Below, in pieces: positions 1 to 11,881 of a stretch of DNA of 64,000 bases. The stretch's first letter is position 1. Every line of letters begins with the position of its first letter. The notes beneath the pieces were generated by a model. That model ran no database searches. It was not told the DNA's origin and saw only the letters and a program-made list of their open reading frames with translations. This DNA is from Nansenia antarctica (Eukaryota; Chordata; Actinopteri; Argentiniformes; Microstomatidae): the NCBI GenBank assembly GCA_963989245.1, contig OZ022346.1:49577443-49641442 (forward strand), read 5' to 3'. A program made the position numbers and the translations under genes.

Positions 1-126
1 CTACAGTGCACATATGCCATGGGTTCGAACGCCCATGCCCTGCTGACATGCCCTCTCCTTACTTTCCTGTGTCACTATATCTGTCCAATAAAATGAAAAA
101 CATGAGTGGGACTGTCCCACTCAGAA
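1..126 (+). repeat. tRNA-derived SINE, 5' part cut by the window edge
   Basis: A box B-like motif (GGTTCGAAC) lies near position 23. It is followed by a conserved body and a short palindromic tail (GAGTGGGACTGTCCCACTC) near 105-122. The same sequence occurs in reverse complement at about 52700-52850, where the tRNA-like 5' end is complete. Two scattered copies with Pol III promoter features indicate a tRNA-derived SINE. Its family name is not known to me. Confidence 0.7.
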
Positions 127-605
127 TTATTTTTATAAATAATGTATGGTGCATTTCTAGCACATCTGATGTTCTGCTATTGAAGGATAGAAAACCCGTT
201 TTCTTTAGTGTCACTCATGCAAGATAAGTTGTTCAAAATGTGTCTCCACCCCTTAGTAGCTGCTTTCTGCGAAGGACTTGGCCAGACTTTCCAAACAAAG
301 AAAGCCGTGTCTCAACAAGGTTAGATTACTTGCAGTCATGCTAGTCATGTCAATACCTACACCCGTCTTGTGCTACAGTACATGTCAATCCACAAAACCT
401 AGTAGCTACACAATCTTAAGTAAGCCCTGCTGCATAGCTTAGTTGTTGTTATTTTTATAGGAAACTTGGACAGATGCAACCAAACATTTGTATGCTTTGA
501 ATGGATGAACAAACCAATGAAGTGCAAATTCTTCTGGATTTATTAATAAACGTTTAGACAAGGGATTGCTGAGAACAAGTATAAACACTGAAGACTGGAC
601 AGGGT
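127..605. other. Intergenic or 3' flank of the tubulin gene
   Basis: No convincing coding region or repeat is seen. The segment next to 606 is probably the 3' untranslated region of the minus-strand alpha-tubulin gene: an AATAAA-type signal in the minus direction (TTTATTAATAAA near 538-550) lies just beyond its stop codon. Confidence 0.4.
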
Positions 606-2501
606 TTAATATTCTTCCTCATCATCTTCACAGCAGTCACCAGAGTCCAGCCCCACCTCCTCATAGTCCTTCTCCAGGGCAGCCATGTCTTCTCTGGCCT
701 CAGAGAACTCCCCTTCCTCCATGCCCTCACCCACATACCAGTGTACGAAGGCCCTCTTGGCATACATCAGGTCAAACTTATGGTCCAGTCTTGCCCAAGC
801 CTCCGCTATGGCAGTGGTGTTGCTCAGCATGCACACAGCCCTCTGCACCTTGGCCAGGTCTCCCCCTGGCACCACTGTGGGCGGCTGGTAGTTGATGCCC
901 ACCTTGAACCCAGTGGGGCACCAGTCCACAAACTGGATAGAGCGGCGGTACTTGATGGCAGCAATGGAGGCATTGACATCCTTGGGCACAACGTCACCGC
1001 GGTACAGCAGGCATCATGCCATGTACTTGCCCCGCCTAGGGTCGCACTTCACCATCTGGTTGTCTGGCTCAAAGCAGGCATTGGTGATCTCAGGGACAGA
1101 TAGCTGCTCATGGTAGGCCTTTTCTGACGAGATGATGGGAGCATAAGTTACCAAGGGGAAGTGGATACGGGGATAAGGCACCAGATTAGTCTGGAATTCG
1201 GTCAAGTCTACATTCAGCGCTCCGTCAAAACGTAGGGAGGCGGTGATTGAGGAGACAATCTGGGCGATGAGGCGGTTGAGGTTTCCATAAGAGGGCCGGT
1301 CCACTCCAAGGTTACGCTTGCAAATGTCAAAGATGGCCTCATTGTCCACCATGAAGGCACAGTCAGAGTGCTCCAGGGTGGTGTGGGTGGTCAGGATGGA
1401 GTTGTAGGGCTCCACCACTGCTGTGGACACCTGGGGAGCTGGATAGATTGAGAATTCCAGCTTGGACTTCTTCCCATAGTCCACAGACAGGCGCTCCATC
1501 AACAGAGAAGCGAATCCAGAACCCGTCCCACCGCCAAAGCTGCGGAAGATGAGGAACCCTTGGAGTCCGGTGCACTGGTCAGACTGAAAACAAGAGTCAC
1601 ACCCAATTCAACAGAGGCTTACTTCCTTGCAGAGACGCCAAAGAAATGGCTAAAGAAGATGGATTAGCAATAATGATACATGTACCACATTACTTTTGTA
1701 GAGCCATACCATTTTACGCATTCTGTCCAACACAGAGTCCACAATTTCCTTGCCGATGGTGTAATGGCCACGGGCGTAGTTGTTGGCAGCATCCTCCTTG
1801 CCATTGATGAGCTGTTCAGGGTGATATAGCTGACGGTAGGGTCCATTCCGGATCTCATCTAGAAAAGCAGTCACAATGAAATGTATGTAGAAAATAAATC
1901 AAGGCAACTAGTCATTGGAGTACCACACAAGAGAAGTTAGGCCTCACATGCTACAAACACAGACTACATGTAATGCAGTGTCATTTCAGTTCTATGAACC
2001 ATCTACCAGTGTAGGGCAAGATTGCAAATCCTTACCAACAACTGTAGGCTCCAGATCAACAAAAACAGACCTGGGAACATATTTCCCACTCCCAGTCTCA
2101 TTGAAGAAGGTTCCAAATGATGAGTCAGCCAATGAAACAGCACCAGAGCCTGCATGGACTGTCCCATCTGGCTGGATACCATGTTCCAGGCAATACAACT
2201 CCCAGCATGCATTGCCCATTTGGACACCTGCTTGGCCGATGTGTACAGAGATGCACTCCCTCTGTTAAGAAAAACACTTAATCTTAGACTAACAAGTCAA
2301 ATCGTTGTCATTCTGTACCAGCTACCATTTATCTAAATTGTGTACCAACAGGATTACTGTGATAGGAATGGTGGGGCTCAACATGTCAAACTGAATTAAT
2401 TGAGGATCCAAATACTGTGTTAGTTTGCAAGCAGAACTTCAGAAAGAAATGCACCTTACATTTCAAACAACTTAATCAGTTCAAGGAGGTATACTTACCA
2501 T
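606..2501 (-). CDS. Alpha-tubulin, four exons, with an in-frame TGA at codon 316
   Basis: Alpha-tubulin forms the alpha/beta dimer of microtubules. On the minus strand the coding exons are 2499-2501 (ATG alone, followed by GTAAGT), 2036-2261, 1710-1858 and 606-1583, all with GT/AG borders. This is the usual vertebrate tuba layout. The sum is 452 codons including the stop, which is the normal family length. Visible family motifs are GQAGVQMGNACWELYC, the GTP-binding loop GGGTGSG, WCPTGFKVGINYQPP and the C-terminal acidic tail ending in EEEY. The one lesion is TGA at 1014-1016, where alpha-tubulins have the first Cys of the MACC motif; TGC to TGA is a single base change. If real, it removes the last 136 residues. 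The H1/S2 loop is one residue longer than in common isotypes (TVHAGSGAVSLAD region), so this may be a divergent isotype or a recently dead copy. An assembly base error is possible. Confidence 0.93.
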
Positions 2502-2732
2502 CGTTCAGCAGTTGGCAATGGACGTTCTTCTTTGAAATGAATGTTTGCTAAACAACACCCTGAAACAAATATGTCACACAAATCACATGAGGTCAACTAT
2601 TTTTAAGAGTAATTCAGTTGTGTTAGTGACAGCAGCATGGCCTACTTGCTTTTATTACTCTACAGCACAACACAGACATTCTAGCTTACCGTACTCACCT
2701 TGAACACAATGCCTTCGGAGTAAATTATGCTG

Positions 2733-2742
2733 ATTATATAGG
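2733..2742 (-). promoter_or_regulatory. TATA box of the alpha-tubulin gene
   Basis: On the minus strand the sequence reads CCTATATAATCAG, a good TATA element. It lies about 235 bp upstream of the ATG exon, a spacing that leaves room for a 5' untranslated region. No other core promoter element is clear. Confidence 0.5.
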
Positions 2743-2744
2743 GC

Positions 2745-3205
2745 AGTCACCTGCCCTTAATGCTGCAGTAGGCGTGGCATTCATAACCTCAACAATCCAG
2801 TGCAGTGGGTGTGGCGTTCAATTGAACTTCATTTAAAGGAATAGTGAGCCCAGATGAGTGCTAAGCAAATTGGACATCACTTTTTTTGTATATGGTTACA
2901 ATTGATTCTCGCTGTGACTCTTTCAATTTATGAAATTGGTTATTCCAAATCCTTTTCTGTATCTCTAAGTAAATGACACTTCACATGCTAAACATATCTC
3001 ATAGAATAAATCTCAAGTATTTCACCACAATAGAGCAAGCTTTCACATCACTACTGACAACTGTAGATTCCAGATTAATAGCTCTAAGCATATTCAGGGA
3101 TGGAATTTATGGATTTGGGCCTCTGGCTAGCTGGGCTAATAGATAGGAATTGCTAGTAGCCTGGCTATGATGATACTAGCCCAGTTTATGTAGTTGTACA
3201 AGCGA
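2745..3205. other. Intergenic, nothing recognised
   Basis: This AT-rich stretch has no supported ORF. It holds the upstream flank of the tubulin promoter and ends at the Tc1-like fragment. Confidence 0.4.
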
Positions 3206-3206
3206 G

Positions 3207-3397
3207 AGTATATACAGTTAGGTCCATATTTGGACACAGACAGAATTTGTGTTATTTTAACTGTTTACCAAAACATCTTCAAGCTAGTTAGATAATGAAT
3301 ATGGGCTTAAAGTGCAGACTCTCAGCTTTAGGGTAAGGGTATTCACATCCAAATTGAAGGAAGGGTTTAGGAATTACAGCTCTTTAATATGTAGCTT
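3207..3397 (+). mobile_element. Tc1-like DNA transposon end, truncated
   Basis: The segment starts with ACAGTTAGGTCCATATTTGG, a terminal sequence typical of a widespread fish Tc1-like family as I recall it. It runs through a tract about extracted-leader length ending near AGCTCTTTAATATGTAGC and is cut by the L2-like element. No transposase is retained. The family call rests on memory of the terminus. Confidence 0.5.
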
Positions 3398-4665
3398 TAA
3401 TACAGTACCCCAGGGTTCTGTCCTAGGGCCCCTACTTTTCTCCCTCTACACCAAGTCTCTTGGCTCGGTAATCTCTTCACATGGGCTCTCCTACCACAGC
3501 TACGCAGACGACACTCAACTCTTCCTGTCCTTCCCCCCGTCTGATGTACACGTGGCAACCCGTATCTCAGCATGTCTCGCTGACATTTCAACTTGGATGG
3601 CTGACCACCATCTCAAGCTCAATCTTAACAAGACCGAGCTCCTCTTCATCCCCGGGAAAGCCTGCCCTCTCCAAGACTTCTCCATCACAGTGGAGAACTC
3701 TACTGTAACGCCCTCCCTGACAGCCAAGAACCTTGGAGTGATCCTGGATAACCGACTATCCTGTGCGGAGAACATTGCAGCAACGGCTCGCTCCTGCAGA
3801 TTCTTCCTCTACAACATCAGAAGGATACGACCATTCCTTACCAGAGAGGCAGCGCAACTCTTGACCCAGGCACTGGTCATCTCCCGCCTGGATTACTGCA
3901 ATGTACTCCTGGCTGGGCTCCCCGCTTCAGCCATTAGACCTCTGCAGCTCATCCAGAATGCTGCTGCCCGGCTGGTATTCAACCTCCCCAAATACTCGCA
4001 TGTCACCCCTCTCCTTCGCACCCTGCACTGGCTCCCGATAGCAGCTCGCATCAGATTCAAGACCCTGGTGCTTGCATACCAGGCAGCTAAAGGGACAGCC
4101 CCTGCCTACCTGAAGGAAATGGTAACCCCCCAAACCCCTGCCCGCTCACTCCGCTCCTCCACCTCGGCTGGCCGACTGGCCCCACCTCCTCTACACAGCA
4201 GTCGGGCTGCCCGATCACGTCTCTTCACAACACTGGCTCCCCGCTAGTGGAATGAGCTCCCCACGGCCGTCAGAACGGCTGAGTCACTACCCATCTTCCG
4301 TCGTAGACTGAAGACCCATCTCTTCAGGTTACATCTTAACTGCTCCTCCTGAGACATCTTCTGACCCTCACCACTACGTCTCCTAAAGACACCCGCTTTC
4401 CCCTCTACTGTGTCCCTAAGAACTTCTATTGCCCCCCTTGTACTGTTTCTCAGTTTCTCCAGATTATATATTTTTTTTTTAGTAGAAGACGATAGGGAGA
4501 AGGTGTTTTCTTCTATCAGTGGCCCCGGGCCCGAGCTAGATTACTCTTCCTGCAACGAATGGTGGATTGCTGATTCACATGCTTAGTATTCAAATGTATT
4601 GATTGTAAATCGCTTTGGAATAAGGCGTCTGCTAAATGCCAAAAATGTAAATGTAAATGTAAAGT
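3398..4665 (+). mobile_element. L2-like LINE, 3' part of the reverse transcriptase and 3' tail
   Basis: The reading frame contains the reverse transcriptase signatures PQGSVLGPLLF and YADD (SYADDTQLFL), then thumb and C-terminal blocks (LGVILD, SRLDYCN, LHWLPI). A TAG at 4245-4247 replaces a Trp codon in the usual motif APRWWNELP, which is intact in the inverted copy near 15880. Coding similarity continues past the stop to about 4350. A 3' region follows, ending in the tail seen at other sites (AAGGCGTCTGCTAAATGCC, then ATGTAA repeats). It is 5'-truncated and dead. The first ~28 residues of the open frame come from the neighbouring Tc1-like sequence, not from the LINE. Confidence 0.88.
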
Positions 4666-4965
4666 AATGTTCTGGACTGGGTCATGTGTGTTGTGGACCC
4701 CAGGCATAGCTGCTGCTTCATTAAACTTAAACAGGGAACACATGAATGAATACAATATTGCTACATGTGCAAACTCTATTGATGCTGTCTGAGAGATTAA
4801 TATCTATGACCATTTCAGGATATATACAGTAGTGGAGGGAAACACGTGAGTCTAGAGAAAATGTGTATGAAATGTGACTTTTATGATCATTTCACAGTAC
4901 CTCCTACTGTGAGTACAGGAAGTTGCAGCGACAGTATAGTAATACTCAGAAGGTAGTTCATTCGT

Positions 4966-5100
4966 AACAACAACAACAACAACAACAACAATAATAATAA
5001 TAATAATAACAATAATAATAATAATAATAATAATGATAATAAATGCCATCTAACTGACGCTTTTATCCAACGCGACTTACATTGCAGTCAGTGCATATGT
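4966..5100. repeat. AAC/AAT microsatellite and short LINE/SINE-type tail
   Basis: Repeated AAC then AAT trinucleotides (about 4968-5040) are followed by CTGACGCTTTTATCCAACGCGACTTAC. The latter is the common fish retroelement tail motif also found at 9830, 16735 and, inverted, at 57970. Confidence 0.75.
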
Positions 5101-5294
5101 TTCAGTACGGTCTCAGCGGGATATTTCCTAAAAGAAAAAAGAAATCCCCAAACAGGAAATGTTTGAGGTTTTTCGGTTTGTTGCAGACAAAGACATAAAA
5201 CTTTTTCCACCCCTAAGCCAATCAAAATCCAACAACCGGGTTGACGATTCTTACATTAAGAAAGACAACACCAAAGAGCCACTGATTACTGATC

Positions 5295-7581
5295 ATGTCT
5301 ATGTCAGGTGAGTACATATTCTGATACAAAACAGGAGAAGAGGAAACCTACACTAAATTCTAAAATATATCCTTATTAGGCTATAATTTAATCTTTTACT
5401 ATTCTTCTTCTCTTAAGAGAAACACATATTGATTTATGAATAGATTTAACAAGTCATGTCCAAATGATATGATACTGTAGAAAGATGAACAACAATGCAT
5501 TATTGTATGTATGGAGTAGTATAAGTATAGCCTTTTAATTTCAATTCTGATTTTAATACTTAACTTGTGAGGACTTGTTTTCATGTCTGAAGGCAGAAAT
5601 ATTGCATACACCTGTAGGTGTCAGAGCAGCCCAGTAATCTTTATGACTTATTTATTGTGCTGACTTGCTAGTAAAATACATCTAGTATTGATCCAGGGAC
5701 ACAAAGATGACTTAATACAGGTGCATCTCAAACCAATTGAATATCATGGAAAAGTTCATTAGTTTCTGTAATTTAACAAAAAAAGTGAAACTTTAATATA
5801 TTCTAGATTCATTACACATGAAATGAAATATTTCAAGCCTTTTTTGTTTTAATGTTGATGATTACGGCTTACAGCTCATGAAAGTCAAAAATCCAGTATC
5901 TCAAAATATTAGAATAATATTATTACATAAAACCAATCAAAAAAAGATTTATAGATTTATAATACAGAAATGTTGACCTTCTGAAAAGTATCTTTAATGT
6001 ATGCACTCAATACTTGGTCTGGGCTCCTTTTGCACAAATTACTGCATCTATGCGGCGTGGCATGGAGGCAATCAGCCTGTGGCACTGCTGATGTGTAAGG
6101 GAAGCCACAGGCTGATTGCCTCCATGCCACGCCGCATTGATGCAGTATTTTGTGCAAAAGATGCCCAGACCAAGTATAGAGTGCATAAATTAACATACTT
6201 TTCAGGTCAGGATTTATATTTTATAAATCCTTTTTTTGTCTTATGTAATATTCGAATATTTTGAGATATTGGATTTTCATGAGCTGTTAGCCATAATCGT
6301 CAACGTTAAAACAAAAAAGTAAATATTTCACTTCATGTGTAATGAATCTAGATTCTAGATTCTAGAATATATAAAAGTTTCAATTTTTGAATTAAATTAC
6401 GGAAAATAATGAACTTTTCCACAATATTCCCATTTTTTGAGATGCACCTGTAAGGCTAAACAAAAATAATACAACTATTTTTACTTTCTGAAGAGAGTAC
6501 AACATATAATTATGAGGACTACTATAATGAAGATACGCTTGATGGCCAAGCAGGCCAACTATGCAACAATGGTAACGTGAAGAAGTTTGGACGGGTGTTC
6601 CTCCCCACTCTTTACAGCTTGGTCTTCATCATCGGGTTCATCGGTAATGGCCTGGTGGTGTGTGTCCTGGTGAAGTACCGCCACAAGAGCAACATGACAG
6701 ACATATGCCTCTTCAACCTGTCCATGTCAGACCTTCTGTTTGTCATCTCTCTGCCTTTCTTGTCTCACTATGCCGCCACAGCAGAATGGGTCTTTGGGGA
6801 CTTCATGTGCCGGCTGGTGACAGGATTGTATGTCCTGGGTTTCTATGGCAGCATCTTCTTCATGGTGATCATGACTTTGGACCGCTATGTGGTCATAATT
6901 CATACTCATACCATGGCCAGGCACAGGTCAGTCCGATGTGGGATAGCTCTGTCTATGATTGTGTGGGCCCTCAGCATGGGTGCCGCTCTTCCCACAATCG
7001 TCTTCACACTGACCGATGAAGGGGAAAATGGATCTGGGTTTACATGTAAACAAGAGTATCCTGTTGATACCTTGTGGAGAGAGTTTGTGTATTTGGAAAT
7101 GAATGTCTTGGGCCTCCTATTCCCGCTTTGCGTCATGGTGATTTGCTATTCCAGGATCATTTCGACTTTAGTGAATATCAAAAGCACAAAGAAGCATAGG
7201 GTCATCAAACTGATATTGGTTATAGTAGCTGTCTTTTTCTGCTTCTGGGCCCAATACAATGTTGTCATTTTTCTACGTTATCTGCAATATCAGTTGTATT
7301 TCACTGACTGTATGGTATTACAAAAGATAGATCTGGCTATGCAGTGGACAGAAGTGATAGCATTTACACACTGCTGCTTGAATCCAATTATCTATGCCTT
7401 TGCTGGACAGAAATTCATGACATATTACTACTCCCTCTGCGATGACGCAGACTTATTAACAAAAGAAACACCCATGACAATAGCAGTTGTTGTCATAGTA
7501 ATTTCAGGGCAGAAATGTCCCGAACTGGTGCTTTGGAGCGTTCCATTGCCAGAAGGCACTAAAGTGAACAATATAGGCTAG
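5295..7581 (+). CDS. CC-type chemokine receptor (class A GPCR), two exons
   Basis: A seven-transmembrane G-protein-coupled receptor for chemokines at the plasma membrane. Exon 1 is 5295-5307 (MSMS plus one base, then GTGAGT). Exon 2 is 6494-7581 after TTTCTGAAG, giving 366 residues. The N-terminus is rich in Tyr and acid residues (YNYEDYYNED), a typical site for tyrosine sulfation, followed by the paired extracellular Cys. TM1 has GNGLVV, TM2 has NLSMSDLLF, TM3 ends in DRYVVIIH (family usually DRYLAIVHA), and TM7 has NPIIYAF. Odd points: TM6 reads CFWAQYN where the family has the conserved Pro (W-x-P-Y). The tail after FAGQKF is hydrophobic and lacks the usual Ser/Thr cluster, so a late frame change is possible. 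The short first exon separated by a roughly 1.2-kb intron is common among chemokine receptor genes. The exact ccr paralogue cannot be told. Confidence 0.85.
5720..6452. mobile_element. Large fold-back DNA element in the receptor intron
   Basis: Two arms of about 350 bp are near reverse complements. The left arm starts ACAGGTGCATCTCAAACC near 5718 and the right arm ends TTGAGATGCACCTGT near 6451. The centre lies around 6080-6100, where GCCACAGGC and its complement flank a short loop. The inner arms could encode the short peptide MPRRIDAV. This is a terminal-inverted-repeat element that lost its middle. Similar sequences are common in fish genomes; I do not assign a superfamily. Confidence 0.8.
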
Positions 7582-9030
7582 CATGATAAAGGCTAGGAGA
7601 GGCTAGAAGTGTGGATTTACCAAGGAAATGATACCTACAGTAAATGGTAGCGTTGGGCTCCTGTTGGACAGGCAGATAGCAGAGAGAATGTTCAGCAACT
7701 GCTGTCTTTAAATAACCCTGATTCATCATGTGCTTTCTGCATGTCATAGGGTGTGATTAAAAGCCTTCAGGGAGGAGATGCATGGCCTTGGTGTAAAATA
7801 CAAAGGATTTTGTTCATTGTAATAACGGCACATGGACTTCCAAACCAATTCCACATGTTCAACAATGGCACCAGGAAGAGAGAATAATACCACTATGTCA
7901 CGTTGGGGAGACGTTTTCACGTTTTGATTTCTGTAGATCATAATATTACCAGAGGACAATGTGGAAGAAAGATACATTGATAGCCTCCAATTCACATCAA
8001 CAAGACACATTGTAATGCAAACTATCATGACTGTCAATAGTTTGAAAGTGCTGAAACACTGTACAGTACAACAACAGTGTATCTCACTACCACTAAGTTG
8101 TACAGCTGACATTTCCAGTTGCCAGAGACAGTAAACTGGAAGGAGCAGCAGCATATTGAGTCCACAATTGAGGTGACAAAAGAACTACAGAGACAGTAGA
8201 AATTCAGCTACTGGCCCTGCACAAAAGCTACTTTTGTGGAGTGGCCCACCGTTGTTTCCCCATCGGGGGTCATGCAAGTCTTTTCCATAGAATTCAACTC
8301 CACTGGAATTCTCTCCCTGTCAATACAGTAGGCTACAGTAGGCTCCAGCTTTTGAAGTGACAGCTCCATAAAAAAGTGAGAATGCAAGGCTACTTTCAAT
8401 AGACGCACACAATTCATGACACATTTTACATTGTCATTTGACAGGTGACAATAAGGCATTTTCCATGTCTCTTTATCTTTATATAAACATAGAGGTAATG
8501 TTTACATAATCTGCGTTCATTCATCATGATTATTATCGAATCATATTCGCGGATCAAATAAAACATGATCATTACTGAATTGTTTGAGTAGTTATTACTC
8601 GTGAACAACATTGCATTCAGGGAGATTTCTCGTACTTACCCTATTGGAGGCTTTGTCGCGGCGTTAACTTCTCCGAAGTCCATCATACTCTGAATGCGGC
8701 TCTGTCCTTGTATTTAAATGTTATCCTCGATATTTCCCTTTCGTCCTGTCAACAAGGACTCCACTGACATCTAACCCCATTGATATCCAAATCAAGTAGG
8801 AGCAGGTCAAAATGTGTATTTCGGTGCTTACAATAATTCCCTATATTATGAAACTAATTATAATTGATTTATTATTTAGGAAAACAATAAATGTCTTATT
8901 TGTATTTCACATAGATATAACAGGTCCATACGAAAATGGCACTGCTCAAATTGACACTGTCATTTGCATGTCCTAACAACTGTTGTGTACTTCACAACAA
9001 AAAAGCGCAGGGAAATTAATAATAATAATA
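7582..9030. other. 3' flank of the receptor and intergenic DNA
   Basis: No ORF with recognisable content was found on either strand. The longest open stretch (minus, 7744-8154) has no known motif and is probably chance. The sequence looks single-copy within the window. Confidence 0.4.
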
Positions 9031-9120
9031 ATCCTTTATTTAACCAGGGTATATTGAGACAGTAGCCTCTTTTTCAAATGAGCCCTGGCCAAGAAAAGCA
9101 ATATATAAATATACAACAGA
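9025..9120. repeat. Interspersed repeat copy A
   Basis: The phrases CTTTATTTAACCAGG and CTCTTTTTCAAATGAGCCCTGGCCAAGA recur in related form at 10645-10700 (copy B). This is a dispersed fish repeat with no coding capacity seen. Confidence 0.6.
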
Positions 9121-9817
9121 AAATAACAACAGAAACAGTGAGCAGATACAGCCTATAAAAGATAACCTAAGTACATTTGCATGTATGATTCAAAGTCTCT
9201 GTAACACACAGTTTAAAGTCAGAGAGTGGGATGAACATGTTAAGTTTCAACTTTTTCTGATGTACATTCCACATTGATGGAGCATTGTAACAGAATGCAG
9301 TTTTACCAAATTCAGATCTGACATTCCAAGTTATCTACATGAGGACTAAAATAAATATTTTAAAACCCCAAAATATTTATACACGCTACTCTCTCTATCT
9401 CTTGTCTTTGTAAGGTAATAATTGGAGACTCAGGTTGTACATTTTTTAGAAAGAGTGAACAGCATATATTAGGGTTTTTTGGAATTCAACACACATTTTT
9501 ACTTCTTATTATGCATTATTTATTGTATATTTATTTATATTCTATACAAATAAAAGTTATTATTATATTATTATATTATTATTTCTGCCATCTGCTAATC
9601 AAGTGCAGTAACAATAAGAGTTATGATCAGATACAGTGCTGTTTGAGAAAATCATGTTTTTGTGTCGAGGTGCATCTAATCTACGTCAGATGAGATTACT
9701 TCATATCCTCCTCCGGTCTCTGCTTCTCTCCTATGAGGACACACACACACACAGACACATACACGGTCAATACTGAGTTCAGTGATGTAAGTAAGTAAGG
9801 TTTTTGTTTTTATTTTT

Positions 9818-9860
9818 ACATTTTAACCATTTAGCAGACGCTTTTATCCAAACAACAGAC
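9818..9860 (+). repeat. Short LINE/SINE-type tail
   Basis: Contains ATTTAGCAGACGCTTTTATCC, the fish retroelement tail motif shared with 5050 and 16735. It flows into the adjacent tandem repeat. Confidence 0.6.
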
Positions 9861-9913
9861 AATTAGAGATTAACATGGTTCCAGTCTCCCTGGAGTAACT
9901 GAGGGCTAAGTGC

Positions 9914-10100
9914 CTTACTCAAGGGCACACTAGTGGTGGTGTTCCCAGGTCTAACTCAAGGACACACTAGTGGTGGTGTTCCCAGGTATTACTCAAGGAC
10001 ACACTAGTGGTGGTGTTCCCAGGTCTTACTCAAGGACACAGTAGTGGTGGTGTTCCCAGGTCTTACTCAAGGGCACACTAGTGGTGGTGTTCCCAGGTGG
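9914..10100. repeat. Minisatellite, 37-bp unit, about five copies
   Basis: The unit is about ACTCAAGGACACACTAGTGG followed by TGGTGTTCCCAGGTCTT. Copies differ at a few bases (GGGCACAC/GGACACAC, CACAGTAG in one). It amplifies part of the retroelement-derived sequence it abuts. Confidence 0.9.
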
Positions 10101-10639
10101 GATTTAAACTCATGACCTTCTGATCACCAGTCCAACTCACCATCCCCTAGACCTACGTGTTCCTCTGGAGGTCAAAGAGGCCAGACTTGAGAGACCCACC
10201 TACTCTAGGGTTAGGGTCTCAACTGCCTAACATGTCGGCCCTAAATCAGGTCTCGCGTCAAGTTTCAAGTTCATTTGTTACTTCACATTACACACATGTA
10301 ACAGAGTAAAATTCTTAGCCTCCGGTTCTGACATTGCATTGCAGCACAAGACATAGGTATAATAAATCAAGCATAATTCAAGATAAAGTGTCAGTAGTCA
10401 ACAGAGGACTAGTGTCATATGCATGGATGAAGTCTGTTTCCACAACTAGAATCTCACCTGTTTCATCAGTGCAGAGAAACCTCATCTTTGGGTGCAGAGT
10501 TGTTGGAACTATCGTCAGAAGCTACGAGGAAACAAGACAAGGCCAGTTCAACTAACCAGGAATACAGAACTACATTCTGACATGGAAACAGTCCCATGTT
10601 ATACGTCAACAACATTTACATGTATTCATTCATGCTTTG

Positions 10640-10790
10640 TTTATCCAGGTCCCTTTTCAGACATGAATCTCTTTTTCAAGGGAGCCCTGGCCAAGACGCA
10701 CCATAGCAGATTAACATTCACACAGTATAAAACACAACAACAACAACCAAATATAGACAAATTAGATATTACAGTTTACATGGTGAACAG
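10640..10790. repeat. Interspersed repeat copy B
   Basis: Contains CTCTTTTTCAAGGGAGCCCTGGCCAAGA, related to copy A at 9025-9120, followed by an AAC-rich end. Confidence 0.55.
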
Positions 10791-10937
10791 CCACACATGA
10801 TTGTCATTCAGTTCAGTGTACATTTGTAAATGCAACATGAAGGTGTAGAATACTTACTGCTAGCTTGGGAGAAGCCTGAAACAGAATTGTACATGAAGAT
10901 ATTACTGACTCTTATAGTTTGGTTTAGTAGAATATTA

Positions 10938-11056
10938 CAACTAACCAACATGTATGACACTTTACTAACTAACCAACATGTATGACACTTTACTAACTAA
11001 CCAACATGTATGACACTTTACTAACTAACCAACATGTATGAGACGTTACTAACTAC
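10938..11056. repeat. Minisatellite, 28-bp unit, about four copies
   Basis: The repeated phrase is AACCAACATGTATGACACTT followed by TACTAACT. It lies downstream of the MHC class I transmembrane exon, on the side of its cytoplasmic tail exons. Confidence 0.9.
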
Positions 11057-11881
11057 ATACAGTATGTTACATCCTGTATTTCTAGTGTATTTGGTATTCC
11101 TGACAGGATCGAAGCTGATAACATGCCTGTGTTCTCTTTAGATTCCTTAGAGGCGCTACTTCTACAGCCCTGACTTCACATCACAACACTATTCCTGGTG
11201 AAACATCTACATCTACCAACTCCACTAGAACACATCAATACAGACGACTTCATCACTGCTAACAAACTGACAACAACACCTCCATTGATGATATGATGAA
11301 GAGGAGGTGTTTCTCACCTTTCTTGCTCTTCCTCTTCATGATGAACACAGTGATGATGATGATGATGATGAGGAGGAGGAGTCCGACCACAGCTCCAATG
11401 ATGAGGGGGGCGGGGGGGGACAGTGGTACCTGTAACCAACACAGAGCAGTCAGACTGGAACTTATGGTCACAGTTTGGTTTCCTCTCAACCAAGCCACTT
11501 TCTCTGTCACTCAGTAAGAGTTCCTGAAGGGACTTTGTGAACTTTGAGTCACTGAGAATGATCACGTTGTATCTTCTTACCTCTGTTGGTCTTTATCACG
11601 GAGCGCTCCAGTTTGATGACGATGTCGTCCTCCATCCCAGAGAGCTGAACCACACAGTCATACTGGTTCTTCTCCCAAACCTCAGGCTTCACAAGGAGTC
11701 GAGTCCTCATCTGGAAGGTTCCGTCGAGGTTGGGGAGAACCTCTCCGTACTCCACATCCTCATACACCTCCTGTCCATCTCTCCTCCAGAACATCACAAC
11801 TTCTCTGGGGTAGAAACCTGTAGCGTGGCAGGAGACTGGAGAGGAGGGGGTCTTCTGGAGCAGAGACACTGAGGGAGGGAC

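Noticed and set aside
1014..1016. Selenocysteine recoding of the tubulin TGA
   Set aside because: Tubulins are not known selenoproteins and no convincing SECIS-like hairpin was identified in the short 3' flank; a point mutation or error is simpler.
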